The position numbers and the translations under genes are program-made. From Planctomonas sp. JC2975 (GTDB taxonomy: Bacteria > Actinomycetota > Actinomycetes > Actinomycetales > Microbacteriaceae), in the NCBI RefSeq assembly GCF_012985205.1, contig NZ_JABEKS010000001.1:1240001-1304000 (forward strand): a stretch of 64,000 nt of DNA, written 5' to 3'. The notes under the pieces were generated by a model that was given only the letters and a program-made list of their open reading frames with translations, ran no database searches and had not been told where the DNA came from. Positions 8,717-17,291 of this stretch are shown piece by piece (position 1 is the stretch's first letter; each line of letters begins with the position of its first letter).

Positions 8717-8747
8717 ACCTTAGTCGACCGACTCCCGTAGGCGTCAA
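8717..8747 (-). promoter_or_regulatory. Promoter of the trpL-trpEG transcript
   Basis: On the minus strand TTGACG (8742-8747) is followed after 19 bases by TAAGGT (8717-8722), which ends 6 bases before the trpL ATG. The -35 matches consensus at five of six positions. The spacing predicts initiation at or next to the start codon. The 137-base gap to the divergent MFS gene contains both promoters. Confidence 0.6.
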
Positions 8748-8847
8748 AAGGACGTCCGGCCGGAAACATGCCATTCGGCCATGTTCTCGGCGGGAGAGCG
8801 CGCACTGTGCTGTCGAGCCTGCCGGCGAGGTCTGCCAACATCGACCT

Positions 8848-10071
8848 GTGCCTGAACTGAAGACCGGCCCGCGCGCAGCCTTGGCCGTTCGCCCCTACCG
8901 CCGCTGGTTCGCGTCCCAGATCTTCTCCGCCTCCGGCACGTCCACCCAGCTGATCGGCATGGCATGGCTGGTGGCGCAGGCCACCGGCAGCGGGATCGCC
9001 CTGGCCGGGATCACGTTCGCCATCTATCTGCCGGTTCTCGTGCTCGGTCCGTTCGCGGGCGTGCTGGTGGACAGGTTCGATCGTCGGCGGCTGCTCGTGT
9101 GGACGCAGGTGGCGTTCATCGCGCTCGGCACGGTTCTGGCGGTCGTGACCGCTCTCGGATACGAGAGCCTTCCGTTCATCTACGCCATCGGCATCGCCAC
9201 CGGCCTGGTGAACTCCGTCGACGCTCCTGCCCGCCAGGTGTACCTGATGGATGTGCTCGACCACCGCCTGCTTCCTTCCGCGATCGGCCTGTACGAGGTC
9301 GTGATGAACAGCGCACGAGTGCTCGGACCCGCCCTTGCCGGAGTTCTGCTCGCCACCGTGGGCATCGTGCCGTGCTTCGTCTTCAACGCCGTGTCGTTCG
9401 TGCCGGCCCTCATCGCGCTGATCCTGAACCGCCACGTGGTCAGCCATCGGGAGGCGCACGCCGAGCGCCGCGCGCGGCTGCTCGACGGCGTCCGCTGGAC
9501 TCTGCGAAACCCCAGTGTGATCGTCACGCTGGTCCTCGCCAGCACCTCGGGGATGCTCTTCAACCTCACCGTGACGCTGCCGCTCATCACCACGAAGACG
9601 TTCGCACTCGACGGCGGCGTGTACGGCACGCTCACGGCCGTGTTCGGCGTCGGTGCGCTGATCGGCGCAGTGCGCGCGACGATGCAGACCACCTCGCCGC
9701 GCTTCCGCGCGACCGTTTCCCTCGCGCTGGGGACCGGGCTCGTCGTCATCCTGACGGCGCTCGCTCCGAGCGTGTGGCTGTTCGGCATCGGTCTCGGGCT
9801 GGCCGGCGCGGGGTCGATCTGGTTCATCGCCCGCGCCAACGCGTACGTGCAGCTCTCCGCGCCGGCACCCATCCGCGGTCAGGTGATGAGCATCTGGAAC
9901 ATGGCTCTGCCCGGCATGAACCCGTTCACCGGTTTGCTCGCGGGAGCGGTGGCGGATGCCGTGAGTCCGCAGGCGGGCTTCGGCCTGTCCGGTGTGCTGT
10001 ACGTGGTGATCGCCGGCGTGGGCCTGCTCGGTGCGGCGGCGCGCCGCCGATCCCGTACCGAGCTCGGCTAG
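8848..10071 (+). CDS. MFS transporter (MFS_3/EntS-like)
   Basis: A 407-residue polytopic membrane protein with about 12 hydrophobic helices and the inter-helix motif GVLVDRFDRRRLLVW after helix 2, typical of EntS-like and macrolide-efflux-like major facilitators. The start is GTG at 8848; no good ribosome site is visible, and a weak CAACAT -10-like element ends 6 bases before it. It is divergent from the tryptophan-attenuated anthranilate synthase and convergent with kynureninase, so it sits between the two anthranilate-producing units. Export of anthranilate or a derivative is a reasonable guess from context only; no substrate-specific motif is seen. Confidence 0.85.
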   Translation: MPELKTGPRAALAVRPYRRWFASQIFSASGTSTQLIGMAWLVAQATGSGIALAGITFAIYLPVLVLGPFAGVLVDRFDRRRLLVWTQVAFIALGTVLAVVTALGYESLPFIYAIGIATGLVNSVDAPARQVYLMDVLDHRLLPSAIGLYEVVMNSARVLGPALAGVLLATVGIVPCFVFNAVSFVPALIALILNRHVVSHREAHAERRARLLDGVRWTLRNPSVIVTLVLASTSGMLFNLTVTLPLITTKTFALDGGVYGTLTAVFGVGALIGAVRATMQTTSPRFRATVSLALGTGLVVILTALAPSVWLFGIGLGLAGAGSIWFIARANAYVQLSAPAPIRGQVMSIWNMALPGMNPFTGLLAGAVADAVSPQAGFGLSGVLYVVIAGVGLLGAAARRRSRTELG

Positions 10072-10117
10072 GCGAGCAGGCCGCCCGGTGCCACTGATCG
10101 TGAGTCGCCGCGCCAGG

Positions 10118-11401
10118 TCACCCGAGCCCCGTGGCCCTGAGCAGTTCCGCCCGGAGGGCGTCCCGCACGGCGGCCATGCCGTCGTACGTCTCCTCGAACG
10201 AGGTCGACAGGGGCGAGAGCCCGATGCGCAGGCCGTCCGGGTCGCGGTAGTCAGGGATGACGCCGCGGCCCCACAGCGTCGCCGTGACCGTGCGCATCGA
10301 GCGATGCGACACGGTGATGTGGCCGCCGCGGCGGGAGGGATCCCGCGGGGATGCCAGCTTCGCGCCAAGGGGCGCGAGCCACTCGTCGAACAGCGCGATG
10401 GCGAAATCGGTCAGTTCCAGCGACTTCGCCCGCACCGCCGCGATGCCGCGATCCTCGATCATCTCCAGCGTGTCCTGCATCGCCAGCATGCCGATGATCG
10501 GCGGGGTGCCGCTGACGAACCGGCGCATGCCCTCCGCCGGCCGGTACTCGGGGCCCATGGCGAAGACATCCGATGATCCCATCCAGCCCTGGATCGGCTG
10601 CCGCAGCACGTCCTGCAGGTCGGCGCGCACGTACGCGAACGCGGGCGACCCCGGCCCGCCGTTCAGGTACTTGTAGGTGCATCCCACGGCCAGGTCGACG
10701 CCCCAACGATCCAGCTCGACCGGCACCGATCCCGCCGAGTGGCAGAGATCCCAGAGCACGAGTGCGCCGGCTTCGTGCGCGATGCGCGTGATGGCCGGGG
10801 CATCCGCGAGGAAACCGGAGCGGTACGCCACGTGACTGAGTACCACGAGCGCCGTCTCCGCGCCGACGACGGCCGCGACCTGCTCCGGCGTCACTCCCGA
10901 CGCCGGATCCGCTTCGATCCACCGCAGCGTGAGACCGCGCTCTGCCGCGATCCCGTCGAGCACGTACCGGTCGGTCGGGAAGTTGTCGGTGTCGAGCACG
11001 ATCTCCGTTCGCCTGCCGGAGCCGCGTGGGGCATCCACAGCCGCCCTCGCCAGCTTGTAGAGCAGCACCGTCGTCGAGTCGCCGATCACCGTCTGACCGG
11101 ATGCCGCACCCAGCACTGCGCGCCCCAGCCGGTCCCCGATCGCGAACGGCAGCTCCATCCACTCCTCGTCCCAGCCGCGGATCAGCCGGCCGGCCCACGC
11201 CTCGGTGAGGAACTTCTGGATGCGCTCCACGCTGTGCACCGTCGGCCGCCCCAGCGAGTTGCCGTCGAAGTAGGCGACGAGGCCTTCCGATGGCACGAAC
11301 CGCGTGCGGAAATGCGCCAGTCCGTCGCTGCGGTCCGCCCTGCGGGCGAACGAGTGGAACGGATCAGGCGCACCCGTGCGGCCGTCGTGCTGGGTCGTCA
11401 T
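10118..11401 (-). CDS. kynU: Kynureninase
   Basis: Kynureninase is a PLP enzyme that splits L-kynurenine into anthranilate and L-alanine. The 427-residue protein has the family landmarks FDGNSLG (45-51), the PLP-ring aspartate in LWDLCHSAG (Asp218) and the Schiff-base lysine in GCTYKYLNGGPGSP (Lys244), plus YRSGFLAD and a C-terminal GLRIGLSPL segment. Its ATG overlaps the stop of the upstream amidohydrolase as ATGA, so it is translationally coupled. It is the last gene of the dioxygenase-amidohydrolase-kynureninase operon. It is a second source of anthranilate next to trpEG. Confidence 0.95.
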   Translation of the reverse strand: MTTQHDGRTGAPDPFHSFARRADRSDGLAHFRTRFVPSEGLVAYFDGNSLGRPTVHSVERIQKFLTEAWAGRLIRGWDEEWMELPFAIGDRLGRAVLGAASGQTVIGDSTTVLLYKLARAAVDAPRGSGRRTEIVLDTDNFPTDRYVLDGIAAERGLTLRWIEADPASGVTPEQVAAVVGAETALVVLSHVAYRSGFLADAPAITRIAHEAGALVLWDLCHSAGSVPVELDRWGVDLAVGCTYKYLNGGPGSPAFAYVRADLQDVLRQPIQGWMGSSDVFAMGPEYRPAEGMRRFVSGTPPIIGMLAMQDTLEMIEDRGIAAVRAKSLELTDFAIALFDEWLAPLGAKLASPRDPSRRGGHITVSHRSMRTVTATLWGRGVIPDYRDPDGLRIGLSPLSTSFEETYDGMAAVRDALRAELLRATGLG

Positions 11402-12432
11402 TCCAGGGTCTCCTCCAGGTAGTCGATGGTCGTCCCCCTTGCACCGGCCAACCAAGCCGCAGCCGCCTCCGCCGTAGCCGGCGGCAGTCCCGGCACCCAC
11501 GCCAGCCGCTGGCCGATCTCGTCCGGATGCGCCGTGCCGGCGATCGAGGCGACCAGCGCATCCCTGTCCTGCCCGGTGGACGCCAGCGCGGCCAGCTCGC
11601 GGGCGTTGATGCCGATCGGCAGCGGACCGTTGCCGAGATCCGTCCCGTAGAGCACACGGGCTCCGGCCGCGACGAGATGGCGCAGGTTGTCCGTCGCGGT
11701 GTCGAACTCCGCTGAGCGATCGCCGTATCCGTGGATGTCGAGCGTCGACACGACCGCCGTGCCGGCCCGCGAGATGCGCGACACGAGCCCCTGGTCCAGC
11801 AGTTCGGTGAACGGCGTATGCGCGAGCACGTTGACGCCTGCGTCGAGGGCCCTGCGGGTCATCCCCTCGCCCTCCACATGGGCCGCGACGGGCACGCCCT
11901 CCGCGCGCGCCGCCGTGACGATCGCCTCGAGCAGCTCCGGCGACGGAACCGGTCCCGCCGTCGCGTTCAGCGTCACCTTGATGACGGATGCCCCTGCCGC
12001 GGCCTGCGCGCGCACCGCCGTCTCCGCATGGTCCGCCTCCGCCAGTTGCACGACGGCCGGTTCCGGCGCCCAGTCGCGCTGGGACGGATACCCGCCGACG
12101 CACGTGAGGAACGCGCCGGCGATGTGCACCCGCGGCAGCATGGATCCGGGGAACGCGGCCTGCGTGCGGATCCGTCCCGTGACCGCCGGATCCCCTCCAA
12201 GGTCGACGACGCTCGTCACGCCGCCGGCGAGCAGCGGTTCGGGGTCGATGAGGCCCAGGTGCACGTGGTGGTCGGTGAGGCGCGGGAACAGCGTGCCGGG
12301 GACGGAGAGGTCGGCACGGGCATCCGCATCGACGGGGTGCAGAAGCCCGTCGCGCACGGCGAAGACGCTGCGGCCTCGGAACGCTCCAGCCCACGACGCC
12401 TCGAACGCGACAGTCTGCCCCTCCTCGATCAC
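11398..12432 (-). CDS. Amidohydrolase-superfamily protein, candidate N-formylkynurenine formamidase
   Basis: The 344-residue product is a metal-dependent TIM-barrel hydrolase related to imidazolonepropionase-like amidohydrolases. Visible ligands are His56/His58 (DHHVHLG), Lys152 in SVIKVTLN, His185 (AAHVEG), His205 (LAHTPF) and Asp265 (YGTDLG). It starts at a GTG that overlaps the dioxygenase stop (GTGA) and ends overlapping the kynureninase start (ATGA). It is thus embedded exactly where the pathway needs an N-formylkynurenine formamidase. No KynB cyclase-type or alpha/beta-hydrolase formamidase is present. The formamidase role is inferred from position and from a chemistry suited to amide hydrolysis; it has not been established for this family as far as I know. 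Confidence 0.8.
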   Translation of the reverse strand: MIEEGQTVAFEASWAGAFRGRSVFAVRDGLLHPVDADARADLSVPGTLFPRLTDHHVHLGLIDPEPLLAGGVTSVVDLGGDPAVTGRIRTQAAFPGSMLPRVHIAGAFLTCVGGYPSQRDWAPEPAVVQLAEADHAETAVRAQAAAGASVIKVTLNATAGPVPSPELLEAIVTAARAEGVPVAAHVEGEGMTRRALDAGVNVLAHTPFTELLDQGLVSRISRAGTAVVSTLDIHGYGDRSAEFDTATDNLRHLVAAGARVLYGTDLGNGPLPIGINARELAALASTGQDRDALVASIAGTAHPDEIGQRLAWVPGLPPATAEAAAAWLAGARGTTIDYLEETLE

Positions 12433-13334
12433 GACGCGCCGATCTGCGTGCGCACCGCATACAGCTCGGGGAAGAACGTGATGTCCAGCGCCTTCTGCAG
12501 GAAGGGCGCGCCGCTGGACCCTCCCGTTCCGGTCTTCATGCCGATCGTGCGCTGCACGGTCTTCAGGTGACGGAACCGCCACAGCTGGAAGTTGTCCTCG
12601 AGGTCGACGAGTTCCTCGCACGCTTCGTACTCCGACCAGTGCTCGTCGGCGTTCTCATAGATGCCGACGATGACGGGCACGAGCTCATCAGACATCCGGT
12701 ACGCCTGGGTCACGTCGCGGTCGAGGACCGCGGGCGGCACGGCGAATCCGGCGCGTGCCAGGTACCTCAGGAACTCGTCGTAGAGCGTCGGGGCCCTCAG
12801 GATGCCCTCCAGCAGCTCGTGCGCACCGGCGTCGCTCTCGAACACCCGCAGCATGCGCGCATCCTTGTTCCCCAGCGTGAACTCGACCGCCCGGTACTGC
12901 CAGGACTGGAATCCGGACGAGTTTCCGAGGAACCCGCGGAACTGCGCGTACTCCGTCGGCGTGAGCGTGGCGAGAACGGACCACTGCTCCGTGAGGGTGC
13001 GCTGGATGTGCTTCACCCTGGCTATGCGCTTGAGCGCCGGCTGCAGGAGGTCGTCGCGAAGCAGGGTGCAAGCATCCGTCAGCTCGTGCAGCACGAGCTT
13101 GAGCCACAGCTCGGTCGTCTGGTGCTGCACGATGAACAGCAGTTCGTCGTGGTGCTCCGGATGACTCACCGGATGCTGCGCCGACAGCAGGCGCTCGAGG
13201 TCGAGGTACGACGAGTAGCTCATGCGCCGCGCGAAGTCGGTGACGATGGACTCCTCGTAGCGGTCCGCCGAGCTGGGACCGACCGCCGCAACAGCCCTTC
13301 GAGCCGGCTCCGTCTCGGGTGCGTCGTGCGTCAT
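12429..13334 (-). CDS. kynA: Tryptophan 2,3-dioxygenase
   Basis: This haem enzyme opens the indole ring of L-tryptophan to N-formylkynurenine, the first step of kynurenine catabolism. The 301-residue protein shows the substrate-binding FIVQHQTTELW (His71), FRGFLGNSSGFQSWQYR (Arg133) and the proximal haem histidine in WRFRHLKTVQRTIG (His256). Length and motifs are normal for bacterial KynA. The ATG at 13334 has a strong GAGGAGG site 4 bases upstream; the open frame beyond it is not needed. It heads a coupled three-gene operon and lies 78 bases after the alpha-galactosidase gene on the same strand, so read-through from the sugar operon is possible. Confidence 0.96.
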   Translation of the reverse strand: MTHDAPETEPARRAVAAVGPSSADRYEESIVTDFARRMSYSSYLDLERLLSAQHPVSHPEHHDELLFIVQHQTTELWLKLVLHELTDACTLLRDDLLQPALKRIARVKHIQRTLTEQWSVLATLTPTEYAQFRGFLGNSSGFQSWQYRAVEFTLGNKDARMLRVFESDAGAHELLEGILRAPTLYDEFLRYLARAGFAVPPAVLDRDVTQAYRMSDELVPVIVGIYENADEHWSEYEACEELVDLEDNFQLWRFRHLKTVQRTIGMKTGTGGSSGAPFLQKALDITFFPELYAVRTQIGAS

Positions 13335-13412
13335 CGTGCCTCCTCGCAGTCCGCCCCCATTCTTGCCGGGACGCCCGGATCGTCGCATCACCGCACCGCG
13401 GTTCGGACGCTC

Positions 13413-15557
13413 CTACACGGCGACGAGTTCCAGCACCATCGCGTGCTCCGGGTGCAGTGCAGGCAGCGGGAGCCCCGCCTCGGCGAGCACTCGGCCCGAC
13501 ACGACTGCGGCCTCGCCAGAGGCGATGGCATCCTTCAACCAGACCGGGACGGCGCCGAACGCGACGGCATGCGGATCCACCGGCAGGCCGGGAGCGACAC
13601 GGTAGTGGCGGTCGGGATCGAGGCCCGGGATCCGGAGCCGGGCCGGCGTCTCGTTCGGCGACGTGGCGAGCACGACGTAGGCGAGCAGGGCTCGGGAGCG
13701 GTCGTGTGCGACGGTTCCGTATGCGGCGTCCTCGGTGCCGGGACGGTCGACGTGCACGGCGCGGCCGGAGTGGATGAGATCGCGGTTCGCCTTGTAGAAC
13801 GCGATCACCTCACGAAGCTGGTCGCGCTCGCCCTCCCCGAGGGTGCGCACGTCCCACTCCATGCCGAAGTGCGCGAAGAGCGAGGTGATCGCCCGGAACG
13901 ACAGGTCGTGCGTGCGCCGTGTGGTGTGCGAGGTGCCGGGCCCGACGTGCGATCCGATCAGCTCCGGTGGCAGAACGAGACCCGTGCCGCGCTGGATGCT
14001 CTGCCGCTCCAGCGCGTCGTTCGTGTCAGACGCCCAGACCCGGTCGGTACGACCGAGGATGCCCAGATCCACTCGGCCGCCACCCGACGAGCAGCTTTCG
14101 ATCTCCACCCCGGGATGTGCTGCCCGCAGCTCGTCGAGCAGCCGGTAGACGGCGAGCGTCTGCTCGTGCGTCGAGGCGCGACCGTCGTGGCCGAGCTCGA
14201 GCTGGTCGCGGTTCTGGTCCCACTTCAGGAACCCGATCGGATACTCGCTGAGCAGTGCATCGAGCCGCTCGAAGACATACGCCCAGGCATCCGGATTCAC
14301 CAGGTCGATCACCTGCTGGTGGCGCCACGGCAGCGACATCCGGCCGTGCCTGCCGTCGGGGCGCGAGATCCAGTCCGGATGCTCGCGCGCCACCCGTGAA
14401 TCCTCGCTGATCATCTCCGGCTCGACCCAGAGTCCGAACTGCATGCCCTTGCCGCGCACGTGCTCGACGAGCGGGGTGAGGCCGTTCGGCCAGACATCCG
14501 GATCCACGAACCAGTCGCCCAGTCCCGTCGTGTCGTCGCGACGGCCGAGGAACCAGCCGTCGTCGAGCACGAAGCGCTCGACGCCGAGGTCGGCTGCGGC
14601 ATCCGCGAGCTCGGACAGCACGCCGAGGTCGTGGTTGAAGTACACGGCCTCCCACGTGTTCAGCACGACGGGACGCGGTGTCGACGGATGTCCGTCCCTG
14701 GCCCGCACCCAGGAGTGGAAGCGAGCGCTCATGCCGTCCAGCCCGTCGCGCGAATACGACGCGTACACCGTCGGTGCGACGTACGTCTCGCCCTCGGCGA
14801 GCGCGACCTCGCCGGAGTGCAGCAGTTCGCCGACCGCGAGCACGGTCTGACCGTCGCCGGCGCGCTCGACGCGACTGGTGTGGTCGCCGCTCCAGCCGAG
14901 GTGCAGCGCCCAGACCTCTCCGTCGCGCCACCCGAAGCCTGGGGTGCCCGCGGCGATGATCAGCGTCGAATCGTGTCCGGTTCGGCCATGACGGCCGCTC
15001 CGCACCCAGGTGCCCTGGTCGATCCGTCTGCGTTGCTGGTGCTTCTCGCGCGACCAGTGGCCGGTGAGATCGAGCGACTCCCCGGCCTGGGCTGGTACCG
15101 GCAGCGTCGCGTCGAGCACGTCGAGCCCGTACGTACCGGTTCCGGTGTTCGTGACGCTCTGGTCGACGAGGAGGAGGCCGTCGGCGCCGAGGGTGAGCGC
15201 GACATCCACGCGCAAGCCGGAGGCGTCGTCGGTGAAGACGAGCACGGCGCGCTGCGAGCCGGCCGGATCCGCGGACTCGGTGCGGGCGTCCTGCAGGACG
15301 AGCCGTGGTGAGAACGACCTGCCCGAGCGGTTCCCCTCGATGCCAGGCGTGCCGCGCCATCCCCGTGCCGGCTGCGGGATCAGGGACGCGGTGACGGGTG
15401 CGTCGAAGCTGGAGGCGCCCGTGCCCCCTGCGAAGAAGGCCGGATCGGGAGCCTGCTCGCCGAGGTCGGCTCCCCAGTGCGCGACACGCGCATCCGCGTC
15501 GCGCAGGTCGAGGAGAACGCTGACACCCGCCGCACGCAGGTACAACCGGTCGATCAT
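13413..15557 (-). CDS. GH36 alpha-galactosidase
   Basis: A 714-residue alpha-galactosidase that releases galactose from melibiose or raffinose-type sugars. It has the GH36 order: N-terminal beta-sandwich (to about 290), TIM barrel with LDDGWFLGRR (331-340), the nucleophile Asp447 in FLKWDQNRD, CSSGGGR (489-495), the acid/base Asp511 in WASDTNDA, then a small C-terminal beta domain. No signal peptide is seen, so it acts in the cytoplasm on imported sugar. The ATG overlaps the DeoR regulator stop as ATGA with GGAG upstream, so it is coupled as the last gene of the importer operon. Confidence 0.93.
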   Translation of the reverse strand: MIDRLYLRAAGVSVLLDLRDADARVAHWGADLGEQAPDPAFFAGGTGASSFDAPVTASLIPQPARGWRGTPGIEGNRSGRSFSPRLVLQDARTESADPAGSQRAVLVFTDDASGLRVDVALTLGADGLLLVDQSVTNTGTGTYGLDVLDATLPVPAQAGESLDLTGHWSREKHQQRRRIDQGTWVRSGRHGRTGHDSTLIIAAGTPGFGWRDGEVWALHLGWSGDHTSRVERAGDGQTVLAVGELLHSGEVALAEGETYVAPTVYASYSRDGLDGMSARFHSWVRARDGHPSTPRPVVLNTWEAVYFNHDLGVLSELADAAADLGVERFVLDDGWFLGRRDDTTGLGDWFVDPDVWPNGLTPLVEHVRGKGMQFGLWVEPEMISEDSRVAREHPDWISRPDGRHGRMSLPWRHQQVIDLVNPDAWAYVFERLDALLSEYPIGFLKWDQNRDQLELGHDGRASTHEQTLAVYRLLDELRAAHPGVEIESCSSGGGRVDLGILGRTDRVWASDTNDALERQSIQRGTGLVLPPELIGSHVGPGTSHTTRRTHDLSFRAITSLFAHFGMEWDVRTLGEGERDQLREVIAFYKANRDLIHSGRAVHVDRPGTEDAAYGTVAHDRSRALLAYVVLATSPNETPARLRIPGLDPDRHYRVAPGLPVDPHAVAFGAVPVWLKDAIASGEAAVVSGRVLAEAGLPLPALHPEHAMVLELVAV

Positions 15558-16372
15558 GAAGGAGCCTCCGAAGGGGTTCGATTCTCGTGAATGGTGACGA
15601 TGCGCAGCTCGCCTGCGCGCGTGGACAGTATTTCTCTTGCGTGGCCGCCGAGTCCGTCGTCGCTGATCACGACTGCCGCCTCGTCCAGTTCGGCGATGGT
15701 GGACATGCCGACCGTTCCCCACTTGGTGTGGTCGGCCAGCACGACCACGCGGCGGGCAGCGGCGACCAGCGCCCTGTCGGCCTCCGCCTCGAGGAGATTC
15801 GGGGTCGTGAAGCCTTCGTGCTCGTCCATGCCGTGCACGCCGAGGAACAGGTAGTCGAGGTGGAGCTGTCGCAGCGCCGAGATCGCGATCGGTCCGACGA
15901 GCGCATCCGACGGCGTGCGCTCACCGCCGGTGAGGATGACGTGCCCCCGCCCGCTGGACGCCATGGGGAACAGCACGCTCGCCACCTGCACCGAGTTCGT
16001 CACGACCGTGCAATCCAGCGGCGCGTTCGCCAGGATCGACGCGAGACGCCACGTGGTCGTTCCCGCGCTGATGCCGATGGCGCTGCCCGGCTGCACGAGA
16101 GATGCAGCCTCCCGCGCGATCGCCAGCTTCTCCAGTTCTTCGCGCACGATCTTCGTCTCGAACCCTGGCTCGTCGGTGCGCAGCCCGCCGCCGGGCAGCG
16201 TGGCACCGCCGTGTACGCGCTCCAGCAGTCCGCCGGTGACGAGCACGTCGATGTCACGCCGAACGGTCATCTCGCTCACCGCGAATTGCGCGGCCAACTC
16301 GGTGACGCGTACCGTGCCGCGTTCCCGCGCACGAGCGACGATGGCGCTCTGACGCGCAGCTGCAAGCATCAT
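15554..16372 (-). CDS. DeoR/GlpR-family transcriptional regulator
   Basis: The 272-residue protein has an N-terminal winged helix-turn-helix (RGTVRVTELAAQFAVSEMTVRRDIDVL, about 18-44, then the family hallmark ERVHGGA). The DeoR sugar-phosphate sensor domain follows, with ISAGTTTWRLA and LFLGVHGMDEHEGFT. It probably represses the surrounding galactoside genes until a phosphorylated sugar binds. It lies 4 bases after the MalG-type permease and overlaps the alpha-galactosidase start by 4 bases. Candidate operators lie in the 19571-19831 divergent region. The start may be either of two adjacent ATGs (16372 or 16369). Confidence 0.92.
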   Translation of the reverse strand: MMLAAARQSAIVARARERGTVRVTELAAQFAVSEMTVRRDIDVLVTGGLLERVHGGATLPGGGLRTDEPGFETKIVREELEKLAIAREAASLVQPGSAIGISAGTTTWRLASILANAPLDCTVVTNSVQVASVLFPMASSGRGHVILTGGERTPSDALVGPIAISALRQLHLDYLFLGVHGMDEHEGFTTPNLLEAEADRALVAAARRVVVLADHTKWGTVGMSTIAELDEAAVVISDDGLGGHAREILSTRAGELRIVTIHENRTPSEAPS

Positions 16373-16376
16373 GCGA

Positions 16377-17291
16377 TTATCCCTTGCTGGCGCCGAGCGT
16401 CAGACCCGCGACGAACTGCCGCTGGAGCACGAGATAGATGATCAGCGTCGGGATGACCGTGATGATGGCGCCGGCCGCCAGCAGGTTGTAGTTCGAGAGG
16501 AACTGCCCCTGTAGGTTGTTGATCGCCGTGGTCACCGGCAGCCGGTCACCGGACTGGATGAAGATCAACGGCCAGAAGTAGTCGTTGTAGATGAAGATCA
16601 CTTCCAGCGTGCCGAGGGCGGCGAGCGCCGGCCTGGTCAGCGGGAGGATCACGTTCCAGTACTGGCGCCAGATGCTCGCACCGTCGACGCGCGCCGCTTC
16701 GGTGAGCTCGTTCGGGATCGCCTTCATGAAGTTCGAGAGCACGAACGTGCAGAAGCCGATCTGGAACGCCGTGTTCGCCGCGATGACGCTCACGTACGTG
16801 TTCAACAGCGTGCCGGAGTCGCTCATCCAGTAGGGCAGCGTCGTGTGCTTGAACATCTCGAAGAGCGGGGCCGCCAGCACCTGGGGTGGCAGCAGGTTGC
16901 CCGCCGTGAACATGATCAGCAACGTCACATTGAAGCGCCAGCTGTACCGCGACACTGCGAAGGCCATCATCGAGGCGAAGAACAGGGTCAGCAGCACTGC
17001 CGGCACCGTGATGATCACCGAGTTGCCGAAGTAGGTCGGGAATCCGCCCTGCGTCCACGCGTCGATGAAGTTCTGGAAGTTGTAGTGCCCGGCGATCGAG
17101 AAGTAGCCGTACTTGTCGGTGTCGGCCTTCGGCCGCAACGACGTGTACAGCGCCCAGGCGAGTGGCAGCAGCCAGATGACCGCCATCACGATGATGAAGA
17201 TCGCGGTGCCCCAGAGGCGCTTCTTGTGGCGCCTCGGTGGAGTCGGGGCGTGCGGCGGCACGCGGACGGATGTCGTCGTCGTGGCGCTCAT
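16377..17291 (-). CDS. Carbohydrate ABC transporter permease (MalG type)
   Basis: A 304-residue inner-membrane protein with about six hydrophobic helices and the cytoplasmic EAA loop NELTEAARVDGASIWRQYW followed by ILPLTRPAL. It belongs to the CUT1 binding-protein-dependent sugar permeases. Its ATG overlaps the stop of the MalF-type permease (ATGA), as expected for two subunits of one importer. No ATPase gene is present in the operon; CUT1 systems in actinobacteria often share an MsmK-like ATPase encoded elsewhere. Confidence 0.92.
   Translation of the reverse strand: MSATTTTSVRVPPHAPTPPRRHKKRLWGTAIFIIVMAVIWLLPLAWALYTSLRPKADTDKYGYFSIAGHYNFQNFIDAWTQGGFPTYFGNSVIITVPAVLLTLFFASMMAFAVSRYSWRFNVTLLIMFTAGNLLPPQVLAAPLFEMFKHTTLPYWMSDSGTLLNTYVSVIAANTAFQIGFCTFVLSNFMKAIPNELTEAARVDGASIWRQYWNVILPLTRPALAALGTLEVIFIYNDYFWPLIFIQSGDRLPVTTAINNLQGQFLSNYNLLAAGAIITVIPTLIIYLVLQRQFVAGLTLGASKG

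Noticed and set aside
8569-10368. 600-codon upstream extension of the trpEG frame
   Set aside because: The extension runs antisense through the MFS gene and across the leader and attenuator, with no family similarity. The ATG at 8568 gives a normal TrpEG protein.
6565-13334. Phenazine biosynthesis cluster
   Set aside because: The synthase resembles PhzE, but no phzB, phzD, phzF or phzG gene is present, and the tryptophan attenuator points to anthranilate.
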